Assembly: GCA_002694685.1 (NCBI GenBank)
Contig: NZMW01000012.1
Coordinates: 34,556 to 98,555, forward strand
Source of the DNA: Balneola sp.
Lineage (GTDB): Bacteria > Bacteroidota > Rhodothermia > Balneolales > Balneolaceae
Reading direction: 5' to 3'
DNA: 64,000 nucleotides
The notes below the pieces were generated by a model. The model ran no database searches and had not been told where the DNA came from. It saw only the letters and a list, made by a program, of their open reading frames with translations. Made by a program: the position numbers and the translations under genes. Below are positions 17,546-26,334 of the stretch, in pieces (position 1 is the first letter of the stretch; each line of letters begins with the position of its first letter).

Positions 17546-17559
17546 TTATAAATAGATAC

Positions 17560-17592
17560 AAACCTTCAAGGTATTTGAAACCTTGGAGGTTT
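17560..17592 (+). terminator. Hairpin between RND gene and P-II gene
   Basis: The arms AAACCTTCAAGGT and ACCTTGGAGGTTT pair with a single mismatch around a 7-nt loop. The hairpin stands 15 bases after the RND stop and 18 bases before the P-II start. No long T run follows, so it may be a leaky terminator or an RNA stability or processing element that lowers or separates P-II expression. Confidence 0.55.
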
Positions 17593-17610
17593 CATTAAAA
17601 CCAACTTACT

Positions 17611-17931
17611 ATGAAAGAGATTAAAGCATTTATTCGTACCAACATGATTGATTACGTCATTGATGGCCTTGAAGCCTTACCAGAACCGCCTGGTATAACC
17701 TTATCGGATGTGCGGGGATGGGGGCACGTTAAAGCCGAAGATAAAGCACGGCTCACCAACCGTATAAAACTGGAAACCGTTGTTCCCGATGAACGGGTTG
17801 CTGAAATTATTGATACGATCATCCAAAAAGGAAAAACGGGCAATTCGGGTGATGGCAAAATATTTATATCCGAAGTAGATAAAGCTATAAGAATTCGAAC
17901 TGGGGAAATCGACGATGAAGTGATTCGATAG
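17611..17931 (+). CDS. P-II-like protein linked to RND efflux
   Basis: This 106-residue protein has the ferredoxin-like P-II (GlnB) fold signature: MKEIKAFIRTNMIDYVIDGL at the start and the C-terminal GDGKIFISEVDKAIRIRTGE. The T-loop is shortened or changed, and the classical uridylylation Tyr context of GlnB is not seen, so nitrogen signalling is unlikely. P-II-like proteins next to heavy-metal RND genes are known in many Bacteroidota and proteobacteria; their role is thought to be metal or nucleotide sensing. It is the fourth gene of the efflux operon. A paralogue at 32030-32359 has the same position relative to the second pump. Confidence 0.88.
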   Translation: MKEIKAFIRTNMIDYVIDGLEALPEPPGITLSDVRGWGHVKAEDKARLTNRIKLETVVPDERVAEIIDTIIQKGKTGNSGDGKIFISEVDKAIRIRTGEIDDEVIR

Positions 17932-18078
17932 GCTAAGATTACATCACTTTATACCCCAAGATTGCTGCCATTTGACCGTGGCAGTAGTCATCTGAAATTA
18001 TATTCGTGATAACAATGAACTGCGATTTGAAATGCACCGCTTAATTGTTGTTACAACAGCAACTTTTTAAACATAACT

Positions 18079-18651
18079 TTGACCATGGAAGAACAAATTT
18101 TTCGTATAAAAAATATGGTGTGTGAACATTGCGGAGAAGTACTGGAGAGTAAATTAAACGAAGCTGGTTTTGTAATAGAATCAATGAGGTTGGGTGCTAT
18201 AAAGCTCCAAGAACCGGTGAACCGGCAACAGTTTATCAAACTAACAAATATTGTTCATCAAAATGGATTTGAAATTATAAGTGATAAAAGCAGTCAGTTG
18301 GTGGAACAAATCAAACATCTGATTCTTGAGATCATTTATGGCCGGAATAAACTGGAGGGTAATCTGTCGGAGTATATAGTGGAGAACATTCACAAAGACT
18401 ATCAACATCTTAGCAGACTGTTTTCCAGTGTAGAGGGAAAATCTATAGAACGATACTTTATTTTACAGAAGATTGAGCGATCTAAAGAATTGATTGTTTA
18501 TGGAGAGCAAAATTTAAGTGAGATTGCTTTCGAGCTTGGTTATAGCAGTCAACAGCACTTCTCTCGTCAATTCAAAAAGGAAACAGGACTATCACCATCT
18601 CACTTCAAAGAAATTAAAGAACAAAAAAGAACTTCCATTGATCGCTTGTAA
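18079..18651 (+). CDS. Fusion regulator: HMA-like metal domain + AraC HTH
   Basis: This 190-residue protein is divided in two. Residues 1-70 look like a heavy-metal-associated domain (IKNMVCEHCGEVLESKL, with the CxxC metal site and a beta-alpha-beta pattern). Residues about 80-185 form an AraC-type double HTH; LSEIAFELGYSSQQHFSRQF and KKETGLSPSHFKEIK are diagnostic. A single-chain metal sensor and activator for the surrounding resistance genes is the simplest reading. The start is ATG 18079. It lies between the P-II gene and a free HMA-like gene. Upstream, around 18044-18061, is an imperfect inverted repeat (TTGTTGT and ACAGCAA) that could be its binding site. Confidence 0.85.
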   Translation: MTMEEQIFRIKNMVCEHCGEVLESKLNEAGFVIESMRLGAIKLQEPVNRQQFIKLTNIVHQNGFEIISDKSSQLVEQIKHLILEIIYGRNKLEGNLSEYIVENIHKDYQHLSRLFSSVEGKSIERYFILQKIERSKELIVYGEQNLSEIAFELGYSSQQHFSRQFKKETGLSPSHFKEIKEQKRTSIDRL

Positions 18652-18773
18652 CATAAAATTGCATATAGATATCATACATCTGCAAGATTTTATTGGCGGA
18701 AATAGATAGTATATGGGTTGAATATTGGTATAAGAAAATATCATTACTGATTAAAAAGGGAGCAATAAATTCT

Positions 18774-19211
18774 ATGGAAATAATGAAAATCGAACTTGGA
18801 AAATTATTGAAAAGTGTTTCTGACTCAAGAGATTTTTGCATTGACCGGCTGTTAGGCAGCCTAAAAAAACGGGAAGGAATTTTAAACATAAAAAAAAGTG
18901 AATCAGTTACAGATAAGCCTCAACTCACCATTTCTTTTGATCCAGAAATTATTAGTGAACATCAGGTAAAAAGGATGGTCCAGGAAACTGCCAATTCGCT
19001 CGATCAAACCTTTGGCCACTTTCAAATTAGATTAAAAGAATTCACAGATTCCGAAAAACTTAAGGCTGCTACTTCTGTTCTGAAAAATATGAAAGGAGTT
19101 ATGAATGTTTTGATCGTACCAACCGGCAGCCTGATTGTTGAATTCAATAAATATATTACCCAAGAGTCTATTCTAAATGAGATAATTAAGAACTTAAATG
19201 TACTAAGCTAA
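18774..19211 (+). CDS. Free-standing duplicated HMA-like protein, paralogue of the P-type ATPase N-terminus
   Basis: The protein is about 145 residues long. It resembles the first 150 residues of the metal ATPase encoded at 21218-23812: CIDRLLGSLKKREGI against CVSRLTGTLEGREGI, FDPEIISEHQVKRM against FDPDFITLHRIKSI, and FGHFQIRL against FGHLLVEV. It has no CxxC pair in either repeat, so it is not a classical copper chaperone. It could deliver metal to, or regulate, the ATPase. An open frame extends upstream to TTG 18693. I prefer ATG 18774, because an AGGGAG ribosome binding site stands before it and the homology begins shortly after. Confidence 0.7.
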   Translation: MEIMKIELGKLLKSVSDSRDFCIDRLLGSLKKREGILNIKKSESVTDKPQLTISFDPEIISEHQVKRMVQETANSLDQTFGHFQIRLKEFTDSEKLKAATSVLKNMKGVMNVLIVPTGSLIVEFNKYITQESILNEIIKNLNVLS

Positions 19212-19254
19212 ATTTAATGAGTGGGTACTTTTGTGAACAAAAGGCACAATTATC

Positions 19255-19908
19255 ATGGACTATGAAATACTTTCAAAAAAACAAATAAAAGAAATCTACA
19301 GTGATTGGGCGGACCGATACGATCTTTCACTTTGGTTGTTCAACCTGATTGGTTTTCAGTATCAGTTTTACAGAAGAGAAGCTATTAAAGGATTATCGCT
19401 AAAACTGGGAGATACTGTTATTGACTTGGGATGTGGTACAGGACTAAATTTTTCCATACTCCAGCGAATGGTTGGATACAAAGGCACGATCATTGGAGTT
19501 GACTTATCGGAATCGATGTTAGATAAAGCACAGAAACGGGTAAGACGACACGGTTGGAAAAATGTGCAACTGGTTGAGTCAGATATGGCTGATTTTGCTA
19601 TTCCAGAACATACGGATGCTGTGCTTTCTACTGCTGCATTAACTATGTCGCCAAAATATGATCAAATCATACAGTACGTTGCTAATGAATTAAAACCGGG
19701 CAAACGGATGTCTATTTTTGAATTCAAAAAACCGGAAAAGTGGCCTGAATGGTTAGTAGATGTCACTCTTTCATTACTGAAAACCTATGGAGTACGAAAG
19801 GCTCACACGAAAAGAACTCCATGGAAATCTATGGAACAGCATTTTCAGCAATCAGAAATGAAGGAGTATTACTTCGGAGCTGTTTATGTTTGTTCCGGAA
19901 CAGCTTGA
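19255..19908 (+). CDS. SAM-dependent methyltransferase, first of two paralogues
   Basis: This 217-residue class I methyltransferase has the SAM-binding loop DLGCGTGLNFS near residue 57, the acidic GVDLSESML strand, and the later SDMADFAIPEHTDAVLSTAA. It is soluble. Its paralogue at 33289-33942 shares most of these stretches, including TMSPEYDQIIQ-like and KRLSIFE-like segments. UbiE-type folds act on quinones or small molecules. In a metal island a role in metalloid or membrane-lipid methylation is possible, but no arsenite-binding Cys set is obvious. The start is ATG 19255 and the stop is TGA. Confidence 0.85.
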   Translation: MDYEILSKKQIKEIYSDWADRYDLSLWLFNLIGFQYQFYRREAIKGLSLKLGDTVIDLGCGTGLNFSILQRMVGYKGTIIGVDLSESMLDKAQKRVRRHGWKNVQLVESDMADFAIPEHTDAVLSTAALTMSPKYDQIIQYVANELKPGKRMSIFEFKKPEKWPEWLVDVTLSLLKTYGVRKAHTKRTPWKSMEQHFQQSEMKEYYFGAVYVCSGTA

Positions 19909-19926
19909 ATATAAAAGCTTTATCTA

Positions 19927-20547
19927 TTACCCTGGCCTCTTTAGTCCCCAAAATTTAATTAAGGCGTACCCAAATAGCATTCCACCCAGATGTGCAAAAT
20001 TGGCTACTCCGGCCTGTGTGCCAAATACTCCGTTCATTAGCTCAATGCCTCCAAATATGGCTACAAAATATTTGGCTTTAATGGGTATAGGAGGAATAAG
20101 AAGAACGATATAACGATTTGGAAACATCATGCCAAAGGCAAGCAAAATTCCATAAACCGCCCCCGATGCGCCAACAGTAGGAACGTTGGCATTTACAAAT
20201 ATCAATTGAATAATTGCAGCCCCAATTCCTGTTATAAAATAATAGATAGTAAATCGCTTAGAACCCCAATAGTTTTCAATAGCTTGACCAAACATCCATA
20301 GTGCAAAGAGATTGAAAAAGATGTGTGCAAACCCAGCGTGCAGGAAGAGATAGCTCATCGGCTGCCATATTTCAAACTTTCCGGATTCGAGAGGCCAAAG
20401 TGCCCCCAATTGGTATAGAAAGTTACCTAAACCCGGAATATTCAACCCTATGAAAACCAACGCGTTTATGATAAGTAAGTTTTTAACCGCGGTTGGGAAT
20501 ACAGAAAATTGTGAGTTTGGTTGATATTGATCGTTTTGATAATTCAA
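19927..20547 (-). CDS. Rhomboid family intramembrane serine protease
   Basis: This 206-residue protein has six membrane segments. The catalytic Ser is in GASGAVYG near residue 127 and the catalytic His in FAHLGGMLFG near residue 184. HIFFNLFALWMFG is the typical oxyanion-side helix with conserved Asn. Rhomboids cleave transmembrane helices within the bilayer; the substrate cannot be told from the sequence. It is the only minus-strand gene inside the resistance island and converges with the methyltransferase gene 18 bp away. It may be a later insertion or a marker of an operon boundary. Confidence 0.9.
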   Translation of the reverse strand: MNYQNDQYQPNSQFSVFPTAVKNLLIINALVFIGLNIPGLGNFLYQLGALWPLESGKFEIWQPMSYLFLHAGFAHIFFNLFALWMFGQAIENYWGSKRFTIYYFITGIGAAIIQLIFVNANVPTVGASGAVYGILLAFGMMFPNRYIVLLIPPIPIKAKYFVAIFGGIELMNGVFGTQAGVANFAHLGGMLFGYALIKFWGLKRPG

Positions 20548-20736
20548 AGTTGAAGTCTTTACTGTTAACTTTTTCTTGTAAACCTTAAACCTGTGGTAGT
20601 CTCTTTAAGTTTCGTGAAGTCAGCTTAACAGCAAAATCCTGCACAAGTACCACATAAATCTGCAAGACTCAACAGAGGTAGTATTGTACATTATGGTAAA
20701 TAATTAACAACGGTACAGGAATGATCGAAAACTATT

Positions 20737-21105
20737 ATGATAGAAGTTAGTGAACTTAGTGATTCGTCTGTTTTGGTTTTGAATATTTCAGGAAAATTGA
20801 CAATGCAGGATCTTGATGAACTTATTCCCATGCTAAAAAATCATATTTCTCAATCTGACGATCCTCATCTTTATATTAGTATGCAGGGCTTTAAAGGGTG
20901 GGAAAGTGTAGCCGCTGCCTGGAAAGATTTAAATCTTGATGCGGACTACATTGGGTATTTCGACCGAATTGCTATTGTTGGTGAAAAGAAATGGCAGGAA
21001 TGGGGAACACAATTGATCGATGCAATAAGCAAAGAAGAACTTAAATACTTTTATACAGAAGAAGCCTACAAGGGATGGAAGTGGATTAACAATACACACG
21101 AATAA
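20737..21105 (+). CDS. STAS/SpoIIAA-like protein
   Basis: This 122-residue soluble protein fits the SpoIIAA-like family (STAS-type fold): VLNISGKLTMQDLDELIPML, then GFKGWESVAAAWKDL and YIGYFDRIAIVGEKKWQEW. The final YTEEAYKGWKWI segment is typical of the family and marks it as a full-length protein. Such proteins often accompany metal or stress islands and have no clear biochemical role. The start is ATG 20737 and the stop is TAA. It is followed after 112 bp by the metal ATPase gene, with an inverted repeat in between. Confidence 0.8.
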   Translation: MIEVSELSDSSVLVLNISGKLTMQDLDELIPMLKNHISQSDDPHLYISMQGFKGWESVAAAWKDLNLDADYIGYFDRIAIVGEKKWQEWGTQLIDAISKEELKYFYTEEAYKGWKWINNTHE

Positions 21106-21124
21106 AGTACCTATGCAAAATTAT

Positions 21125-21163
21125 GTGAATAGTACATAAGAATGCACCGTTACAGCTATTCAC
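21125..21163. promoter_or_regulatory. Inverted repeat upstream of the metal ATPase, putative operator
   Basis: GTGAATAG (21125-21132) and CTATTCAC (21156-21163) are exact inverted repeats separated by 23 bp. They lie in the 112-bp spacer before the ATPase start. The spacing would suit two half-sites on the same DNA face. A shared 9-mer, AATGCACCG, occurs inside it (21141) and also upstream of the HMA-AraC gene (18031). Confidence 0.4.
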
Positions 21164-21217
21164 AAGCTGGATTAGGTTGAATCCTGGTTCAGCTTTTTCA
21201 ACTCAAATTAGGACATT

Positions 21218-23812
21218 ATGGAAAAACTTAAACTTGATTTACCTGTTTTATTGCCTGAAATACCTGATTTAAAAGATCAATGTGTGTCCCGGTTAACCGG
21301 AACCTTAGAGGGGCGGGAAGGTATTTTTCGGGTGCATGTCAAAAGCGAAGAAAATCCGCCCCAGCTTTGCATTCATTTTGATCCTGATTTCATTACACTG
21401 CATCGAATAAAAAGTATTGCCGAACAGACCGGGGCTCAACTGCACGATAAATTCGGCCACTTGTTGGTTGAAGTAGTTGGAAACAGACATGCCCGTCATG
21501 CCCGAAGCATTACCCGTATGCTCAATGAATTGGAGGGTGTAGTTGATGCCTTTGCCGGGTCCAGCGGATGGATTCGAATGGAATTCGACAAAAGCAAGAC
21601 TACAATTAAAGATTTGATAATTTCTCTTCAAGATATGGGGCTCAGCATTAAGCCCGCATCAATCAAACACCGAAATGAAGAGGTTGAAACTCTTCTTAAG
21701 AAGGAATCTAAGTCACGGGATAGAAGCTATGAAATGAATAATGATATAGAAAAACCACCTGCCAAAAATGAAGAGAATCATGAGGAAAGTGAGGCTAAAC
21801 ATGAAGATGATAGCCATGAGCATGATCACGATTCGGATTATGAAGACGAAGAATCGCACGATCATACCCACGATCACGGTGGCATCTTTGGCGAAAAAAC
21901 CGAGCTGATCTTCTCGCTGATATGCGGTGGCTTGCTTGGCATAGGATTCGGCCTCTCCTATGTGAGCACGGTGCCCGGCTGGGTATCGCTTGCACTATAT
22001 GTGAGCTCCTACTTCTTTGGTGGATTCTACCTGGTGCAGGAAGCTTACACCGAAGTAAAAGCCGGAAATTTCGAGATTGATTTCCTGATGCTGGTTGCCG
22101 CGATTGGAGCTGCAATCCTTGGGGAGTGGGCTGAGGGGGCGCTTCTGCTTTTCTTGTTCAGCCTTGGACATTCCCTGGAACACTATGCTATGGGTCGGGC
22201 ACGAGATGCCATCAAAGGGCTTGCTGACCTTGCGCCAAAAACCGCTCTGCGAAAAAAAGATGGAACCACCGAAGAGGTACCTGTTGAGGAGTTGCAGGTC
22301 AGGGATGTTATTGTTATCAAACCGAACAGCAAAATTTCCGCCGACGGGGTAGTTATCAATGGCGAAAGCAGTGTCAACCAGGCACCCATCACCGGCGAAA
22401 GCGTGCCCGTGGACAAGATGGAATATGACGATCCTGAATCCATCGATGAAGACGCAGATTCTATTGACGATAAGCACCGCGTGTTTGCCGGCACCATTAA
22501 CGGCAACGGCAGCCTGGAGGTGAAGGTGACTAAACTGTCCAAAGATTCCACGCTCTCTCGGCTTATCAAACTTGTGAATGAGGCTGAAGCTCAGAAATCG
22601 CCCACCCAGCAGTTCACCGATAAATTTGAAAAATATTTTGTGCCCACTGTATTAACACTGGCGATATTGTTGAACTTTGCTTTTTTAATCATTGATGAAC
22701 CGTTCTCCGCCAGCTTCTACCGGGCGATGGCTGTACTTGTTGCCGCCAGTCCCTGTGCGTTGGCTATTTCTACACCAAGTGCGGTGCTCAGTGGTGTAGG
22801 CCGGGCAGCCCGCGGCGGGGTGCTCATCAAAGGAGGCCGTCCGCTGGAGAACCTGGGCAACCTCAAAGCACTGGCTTTTGACAAGACCGGCACCCTCACC
22901 GAAGGCGAGCCCAAACTGACCGATGTAATCACCTTTGAAGGCGTCGAAGAGCGGGAGCTGCTGCAAACGGCTGTAGCGGTTGAAGGTTTGAGCGACCATC
23001 CGCTGGCTGCTGCCGTAGTACGTGATGGAAAAGAGAAGTTAGGGGAAACTGATTTTCCCGAAGCCGAAGATCTTGAATCCATTACAGGGCGGGGAGTAAA
23101 AGCAACGATTAAAGATACAACAGTGTATATCGGGAATGCGGAGCTATTTGAAGAGGCCGATGGCATTAAACTCTCAGAAGACCTTAGACGAAGGGTAGAA
23201 GAATTGGAAGGAGAAGGTAAAACGACCATGATTGTTCGTCATGGTGATCGATATCTTGGTATGCTGGGACTCATGGATACCCCACGAGAGGATGCCAAGG
23301 AGGTTATTCAAAAACTGCGGGACATGGGCTTGACACACCTGATCATGCTTACGGGCGACAATCAGCGGGTGGCCGATGCTGTTGCTAAAGAGATCGGTAT
23401 CGACGACCCAAAAGGTAATTTACTGCCTGAAGACAAGGTGGAAGCTGTCAAAAAGCTTCGTGAAGAGGAAGGCGACGTAGCGATGGTAGGCGATGGCGTC
23501 AACGATGCTCCGGCCATGGCCAACAGCACAGTGGGCATTGCTATGGGAGCAGCCGGATCAGATGTGGCCCTTGAAACAGCCGATGTAGCTTTAATGGCCG
23601 ACAAGATTTCCGTTCTTCCGTTTGCTATCGGACTGAGCCGCAAAACCAAATCGATCATCAAGCAGAACCTGTGGATCAGCCTGGGTATGGTGGCTCTGCT
23701 TGTGCCAGCTACGATTTTTGGCCTGAGCATGGGTTGGGCAGTCATCGGCCACGAAGGGTCAACAGTAGTTGTGGTATTTAATGCGTTGAGGTTGTTAGCT
23801 TACAAATCCTAA
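21218..23812 (+). CDS. P1B-type heavy metal-transporting ATPase (SPC motif, P1B-4-like)
   Basis: This 864-residue protein couples ATP hydrolysis to metal export. The N-terminus holds two HMA-like folds without CxxC (residues 1-150), then a His/Asp/Glu-rich linker (for example HEHDHDSDYEDEE near residue 200), then the membrane core. The transmembrane metal motif is SPC (AASPCALAIST near residue 510), not CPC. The phosphorylation site is DKTGTLTEG near 553 and the hinge is GDGVNDAPAM. The end has HEGSTVVVVFNALRLL. SPC plus HEG(S/G)T is the published P1B-4 signature, linked to Co, Zn, Cd or Fe. The start is ATG 21218. The free HMA-like protein at 18774 is a paralogue of its N-terminus. Confidence 0.93.
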   Translation: MEKLKLDLPVLLPEIPDLKDQCVSRLTGTLEGREGIFRVHVKSEENPPQLCIHFDPDFITLHRIKSIAEQTGAQLHDKFGHLLVEVVGNRHARHARSITRMLNELEGVVDAFAGSSGWIRMEFDKSKTTIKDLIISLQDMGLSIKPASIKHRNEEVETLLKKESKSRDRSYEMNNDIEKPPAKNEENHEESEAKHEDDSHEHDHDSDYEDEESHDHTHDHGGIFGEKTELIFSLICGGLLGIGFGLSYVSTVPGWVSLALYVSSYFFGGFYLVQEAYTEVKAGNFEIDFLMLVAAIGAAILGEWAEGALLLFLFSLGHSLEHYAMGRARDAIKGLADLAPKTALRKKDGTTEEVPVEELQVRDVIVIKPNSKISADGVVINGESSVNQAPITGESVPVDKMEYDDPESIDEDADSIDDKHRVFAGTINGNGSLEVKVTKLSKDSTLSRLIKLVNEAEAQKSPTQQFTDKFEKYFVPTVLTLAILLNFAFLIIDEPFSASFYRAMAVLVAASPCALAISTPSAVLSGVGRAARGGVLIKGGRPLENLGNLKALAFDKTGTLTEGEPKLTDVITFEGVEERELLQTAVAVEGLSDHPLAAAVVRDGKEKLGETDFPEAEDLESITGRGVKATIKDTTVYIGNAELFEEADGIKLSEDLRRRVEELEGEGKTTMIVRHGDRYLGMLGLMDTPREDAKEVIQKLRDMGLTHLIMLTGDNQRVADAVAKEIGIDDPKGNLLPEDKVEAVKKLREEEGDVAMVGDGVNDAPAMANSTVGIAMGAAGSDVALETADVALMADKISVLPFAIGLSRKTKSIIKQNLWISLGMVALLVPATIFGLSMGWAVIGHEGSTVVVVFNALRLLAYKS

Positions 23813-23842
23813 CCTATTCAAAGATAAATTAGCTCGGCCAAT

Positions 23843-25057
23843 ATGTTGCACACTATAACTAAAGCAGTAAGCTTTTTCCTGATACTATTTATTGCAGCAA
23901 CTTCTTCTGTAGACGCCGGGCAACCTAAACTTTCGCCGGAAGCTCAGGTCAGTCTCCTTACGACTTCTTCCGGTGCTGAATTGTACACTTTGTTTGGCCA
24001 TACTGCCTTGCGCATTTACGACCCGGAAGCAGGTGTAGATCGCGCATATAATTATGGTACTTTTGATTTCAACGCTCCAGGGTTTTATTGGAAATTTGCC
24101 CTCGGCGATCTGCGATATTTTCTTTCGGTGAACAAGTTTGAGAATGCAAAAAAAGCATATTTGAATGACGGCCGCATTATTACTGAACAGCGATTAAATC
24201 TAACAGAGAATCAAACCAAACGCTTGTATGATTTTTTGGAGAATAACGCCCGGCCCGAAAATCGATATTATTCCTATGAGTTCTTCTATGATAACTGTAC
24301 CACCCGGATCTATGAGGCTGTCAAGGCAGTAGCTGGGGATTCAATCCATTTTCAAGAGCCGCAAAATTCGGCAAAGAATAGTTTTCGGCAGTTTATTAAT
24401 CCCTACGTGAAATCCGTTTCCTGGGTAAAATTTGGGATTAACTTGCTGTTGGGTACTCCCGCCGACCGCAACCCACCCGAGTCGGAAACGCTGTTCTTAC
24501 CCGACCTGTTAAAAGAGGGATTTTCACACGCTCGGATACAGCAAGCTGATACAAGTCTTGCCTTGGTTTCAGAGCAGAGATTTTATGCTCCTCAGAAACG
24601 GTCTGTCATTAGTCCTGCGAGAGTAAGCCCCACTTTAAGCTTTTGGTTTTTGCTGATTACAAGCCTGCTTGCCGGGTTTTTCTATAGAACTAATCACACA
24701 TTCTGGTTTTGGTTCGACCGTCTGTTATTCGGGATAATTGGGTTGATTGGAGTGTTGATCATTTTTTTGTGGTTTTTTTCTTCGTATCCCTCAACCAAAT
24801 GGAATTGGAATATAGTGTGGTCTGCCCCGGCTTTGTCGGCCTTTATATTTTCTTTTATGGGCAGAAAACGACTTTCAGAAAATTATAAAGTGTTTTTGGT
24901 ACTATATGCAGCTATTCTTCTGCTCTTTCTCCTAAGCTGGTCATTTATTCCTCAACAGATCCCCTCTGCAATTTTGCCTCTTCTTTTTTTGTTGGGATTT
25001 CGGAGTATTAAAAAGCAATCCGAATCAGTAAATCAGGAAATGGTCAATGTGTTATAG
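23843..25057 (+). CDS. DUF4105 membrane protein
   Basis: This 404-residue protein has a signal peptide (residues 1-26) and then a periplasmic DUF4105 domain. Typical stretches are LYTLFGHTALRIYDP, NYGTFDFNAPGFYWKF and YYSYEFFYDNCTTRI, with a likely catalytic-type Cys in DNCTT. The C-terminal third has four to five membrane segments. DUF4105 proteins are common in Bacteroidota; an NlpC/P60-like hydrolase relationship has been suggested but no reaction is established. The start is 30 bp after the ATPase stop, so it may be co-transcribed, although a link with metal resistance is not evident. Confidence 0.88.
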   Translation: MLHTITKAVSFFLILFIAATSSVDAGQPKLSPEAQVSLLTTSSGAELYTLFGHTALRIYDPEAGVDRAYNYGTFDFNAPGFYWKFALGDLRYFLSVNKFENAKKAYLNDGRIITEQRLNLTENQTKRLYDFLENNARPENRYYSYEFFYDNCTTRIYEAVKAVAGDSIHFQEPQNSAKNSFRQFINPYVKSVSWVKFGINLLLGTPADRNPPESETLFLPDLLKEGFSHARIQQADTSLALVSEQRFYAPQKRSVISPARVSPTLSFWFLLITSLLAGFFYRTNHTFWFWFDRLLFGIIGLIGVLIIFLWFFSSYPSTKWNWNIVWSAPALSAFIFSFMGRKRLSENYKVFLVLYAAILLLFLLSWSFIPQQIPSAILPLLFLLGFRSIKKQSESVNQEMVNVL

Positions 25058-25261
25058 CTTGCCAATCTTTCACTTATTTAGAATTTTGGAAACGAAAGAT
25101 AACTGCCCCGAACCCATATATTTATATCAAAATTACCAAATATGAGTTTCAAAGATTTTAGTGGTAGTTTATCATAGAATTGATATGATTTATACCGGCG
25201 ATTCGCCCTTTGTATAAATATTACTTGTACACATTAATCAACGAATATTATTTCAATAAAG

Positions 25262-25675
25262 ATGACTATTCATGAAAAAAGATTGCAGAGCAGAGATATA
25301 CAACCGACCGCTATGCGCATGCGGATTCTTCTTTTCATGGCTGAAACAAAGTCGGTAATAAGCCTATCAGATCTTGAAGAAAAGTTTACCCATGCAGATC
25401 GAACAACGCTTTATCGTACCTTAAAAACATTCTTAGAACATGGTTTGGTGCATCAAATAAACGATGCAAGTGGGATAACTAAATATGCCCTTTGTTCTGA
25501 AAACTGTACCTGTTCGTACCCGGATGATGTGCACGTTCATTTTTATTGTTTATCCTGTGAACAAACATTTTGTTTTCCACATCTTGGCATTCCTAACTAC
25601 GATCTGCCCGAAAATTTTACTCCATCCAACGGCAATTTTGTGATAACCGGGAGTTGTCCTTCCTGTTCTTCCTGA
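25262..25675 (+). CDS. Fur-family transcriptional regulator
   Basis: This 137-residue protein has the winged-helix domain of the Fur family: RDIQPTAMRMRILLFM at the start and FTHADRTTLYRTLKTFLEHG as recognition helix. It is followed by a dimerisation and metal domain with HVHFYCLSCEQTFCF and a C-terminal CPSCSS pair forming the structural zinc site. It is soluble and DNA-binding. It probably senses zinc or another divalent metal and controls the efflux genes directly downstream. The start is ATG 25262 and the stop is TGA. I could not point to a clear Fur-type palindrome in the preceding 200 bp, which otherwise holds nothing recognised. Confidence 0.92.
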   Translation: MTIHEKRLQSRDIQPTAMRMRILLFMAETKSVISLSDLEEKFTHADRTTLYRTLKTFLEHGLVHQINDASGITKYALCSENCTCSYPDDVHVHFYCLSCEQTFCFPHLGIPNYDLPENFTPSNGNFVITGSCPSCSS

Positions 25676-25752
25676 TCTTTGCAATTGAGTTGCATTACAA
25701 ATAATCCTTATTATCTGCATTCTACTTAATCACAATATTTCCCCTTAAAGAA

Positions 25753-26184
25753 TTGTATTTTTTCAGAGCATATATACGTAATCTGAATGTTGCGACAATC
25801 GCATCTTTTCTTTTTTCATGGGCAGGGTTTTTCTTTTTTCTACCCTTAAGTGTTTCTGTATTAGCAAGTACTCATGATGTTTCCTCTACCTACAACTTAG
25901 ATAAAGGCTGTTTTGAAATTGTATTACAACATTCAGAAGAGACTAATTCAGGGTACAAAACAGTTGAAAAAAAGCACCATCAATTTCAAAATCAGTGCTG
26001 CTATGATGATGCACTGTTAAGAAATGAGTGCCCGGACTGTAAGTTTATGTTTCCAATCATTCCTTATTTGTTTGGGAACTATGGTGAACCTGTTTTTCAA
26101 ATTACGTTACCTGTATATCTAAAAGACAACTTATCCCCTCCAATAACTCTTAAAGTTATTAAAGTCACACAACTTCTGATTTAA
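25753..26184 (+). CDS. Secreted Cys/His-containing small protein heading the second efflux system
   Basis: This 143-residue protein starts at TTG 25753. A long hydrophobic segment (about residues 14-38) fits a signal peptide ending near VSVLAS. The mature part carries a possible metal site: KKHHQFQNQCCYDD and NECPDCKF, with two Cys pairs and neighbouring His. It lies upstream of the RND-TolC fusion as 11150-11614 lies upstream of the first efflux system, though the two are not clearly similar in sequence. The expected role, periplasmic metal binding, is inferred. The start codon is uncertain. Confidence 0.6.
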   Translation: MYFFRAYIRNLNVATIASFLFSWAGFFFFLPLSVSVLASTHDVSSTYNLDKGCFEIVLQHSEETNSGYKTVEKKHHQFQNQCCYDDALLRNECPDCKFMFPIIPYLFGNYGEPVFQITLPVYLKDNLSPPITLKVIKVTQLLI

Positions 26185-26334
26185 TACCTGCCTTTCTCTA
26201 TTTAGCAGAAACAAATTCTGCCCCATCCATTTTTTTCAACGAGCTGTTTAACCTCTGGTCATTCTGTGGTTTCAGCCAAAGTATTTGAAAAAGATCGGCA
26301 TCAAAGACTAATCTATATTCACACAGCTGTAAAC

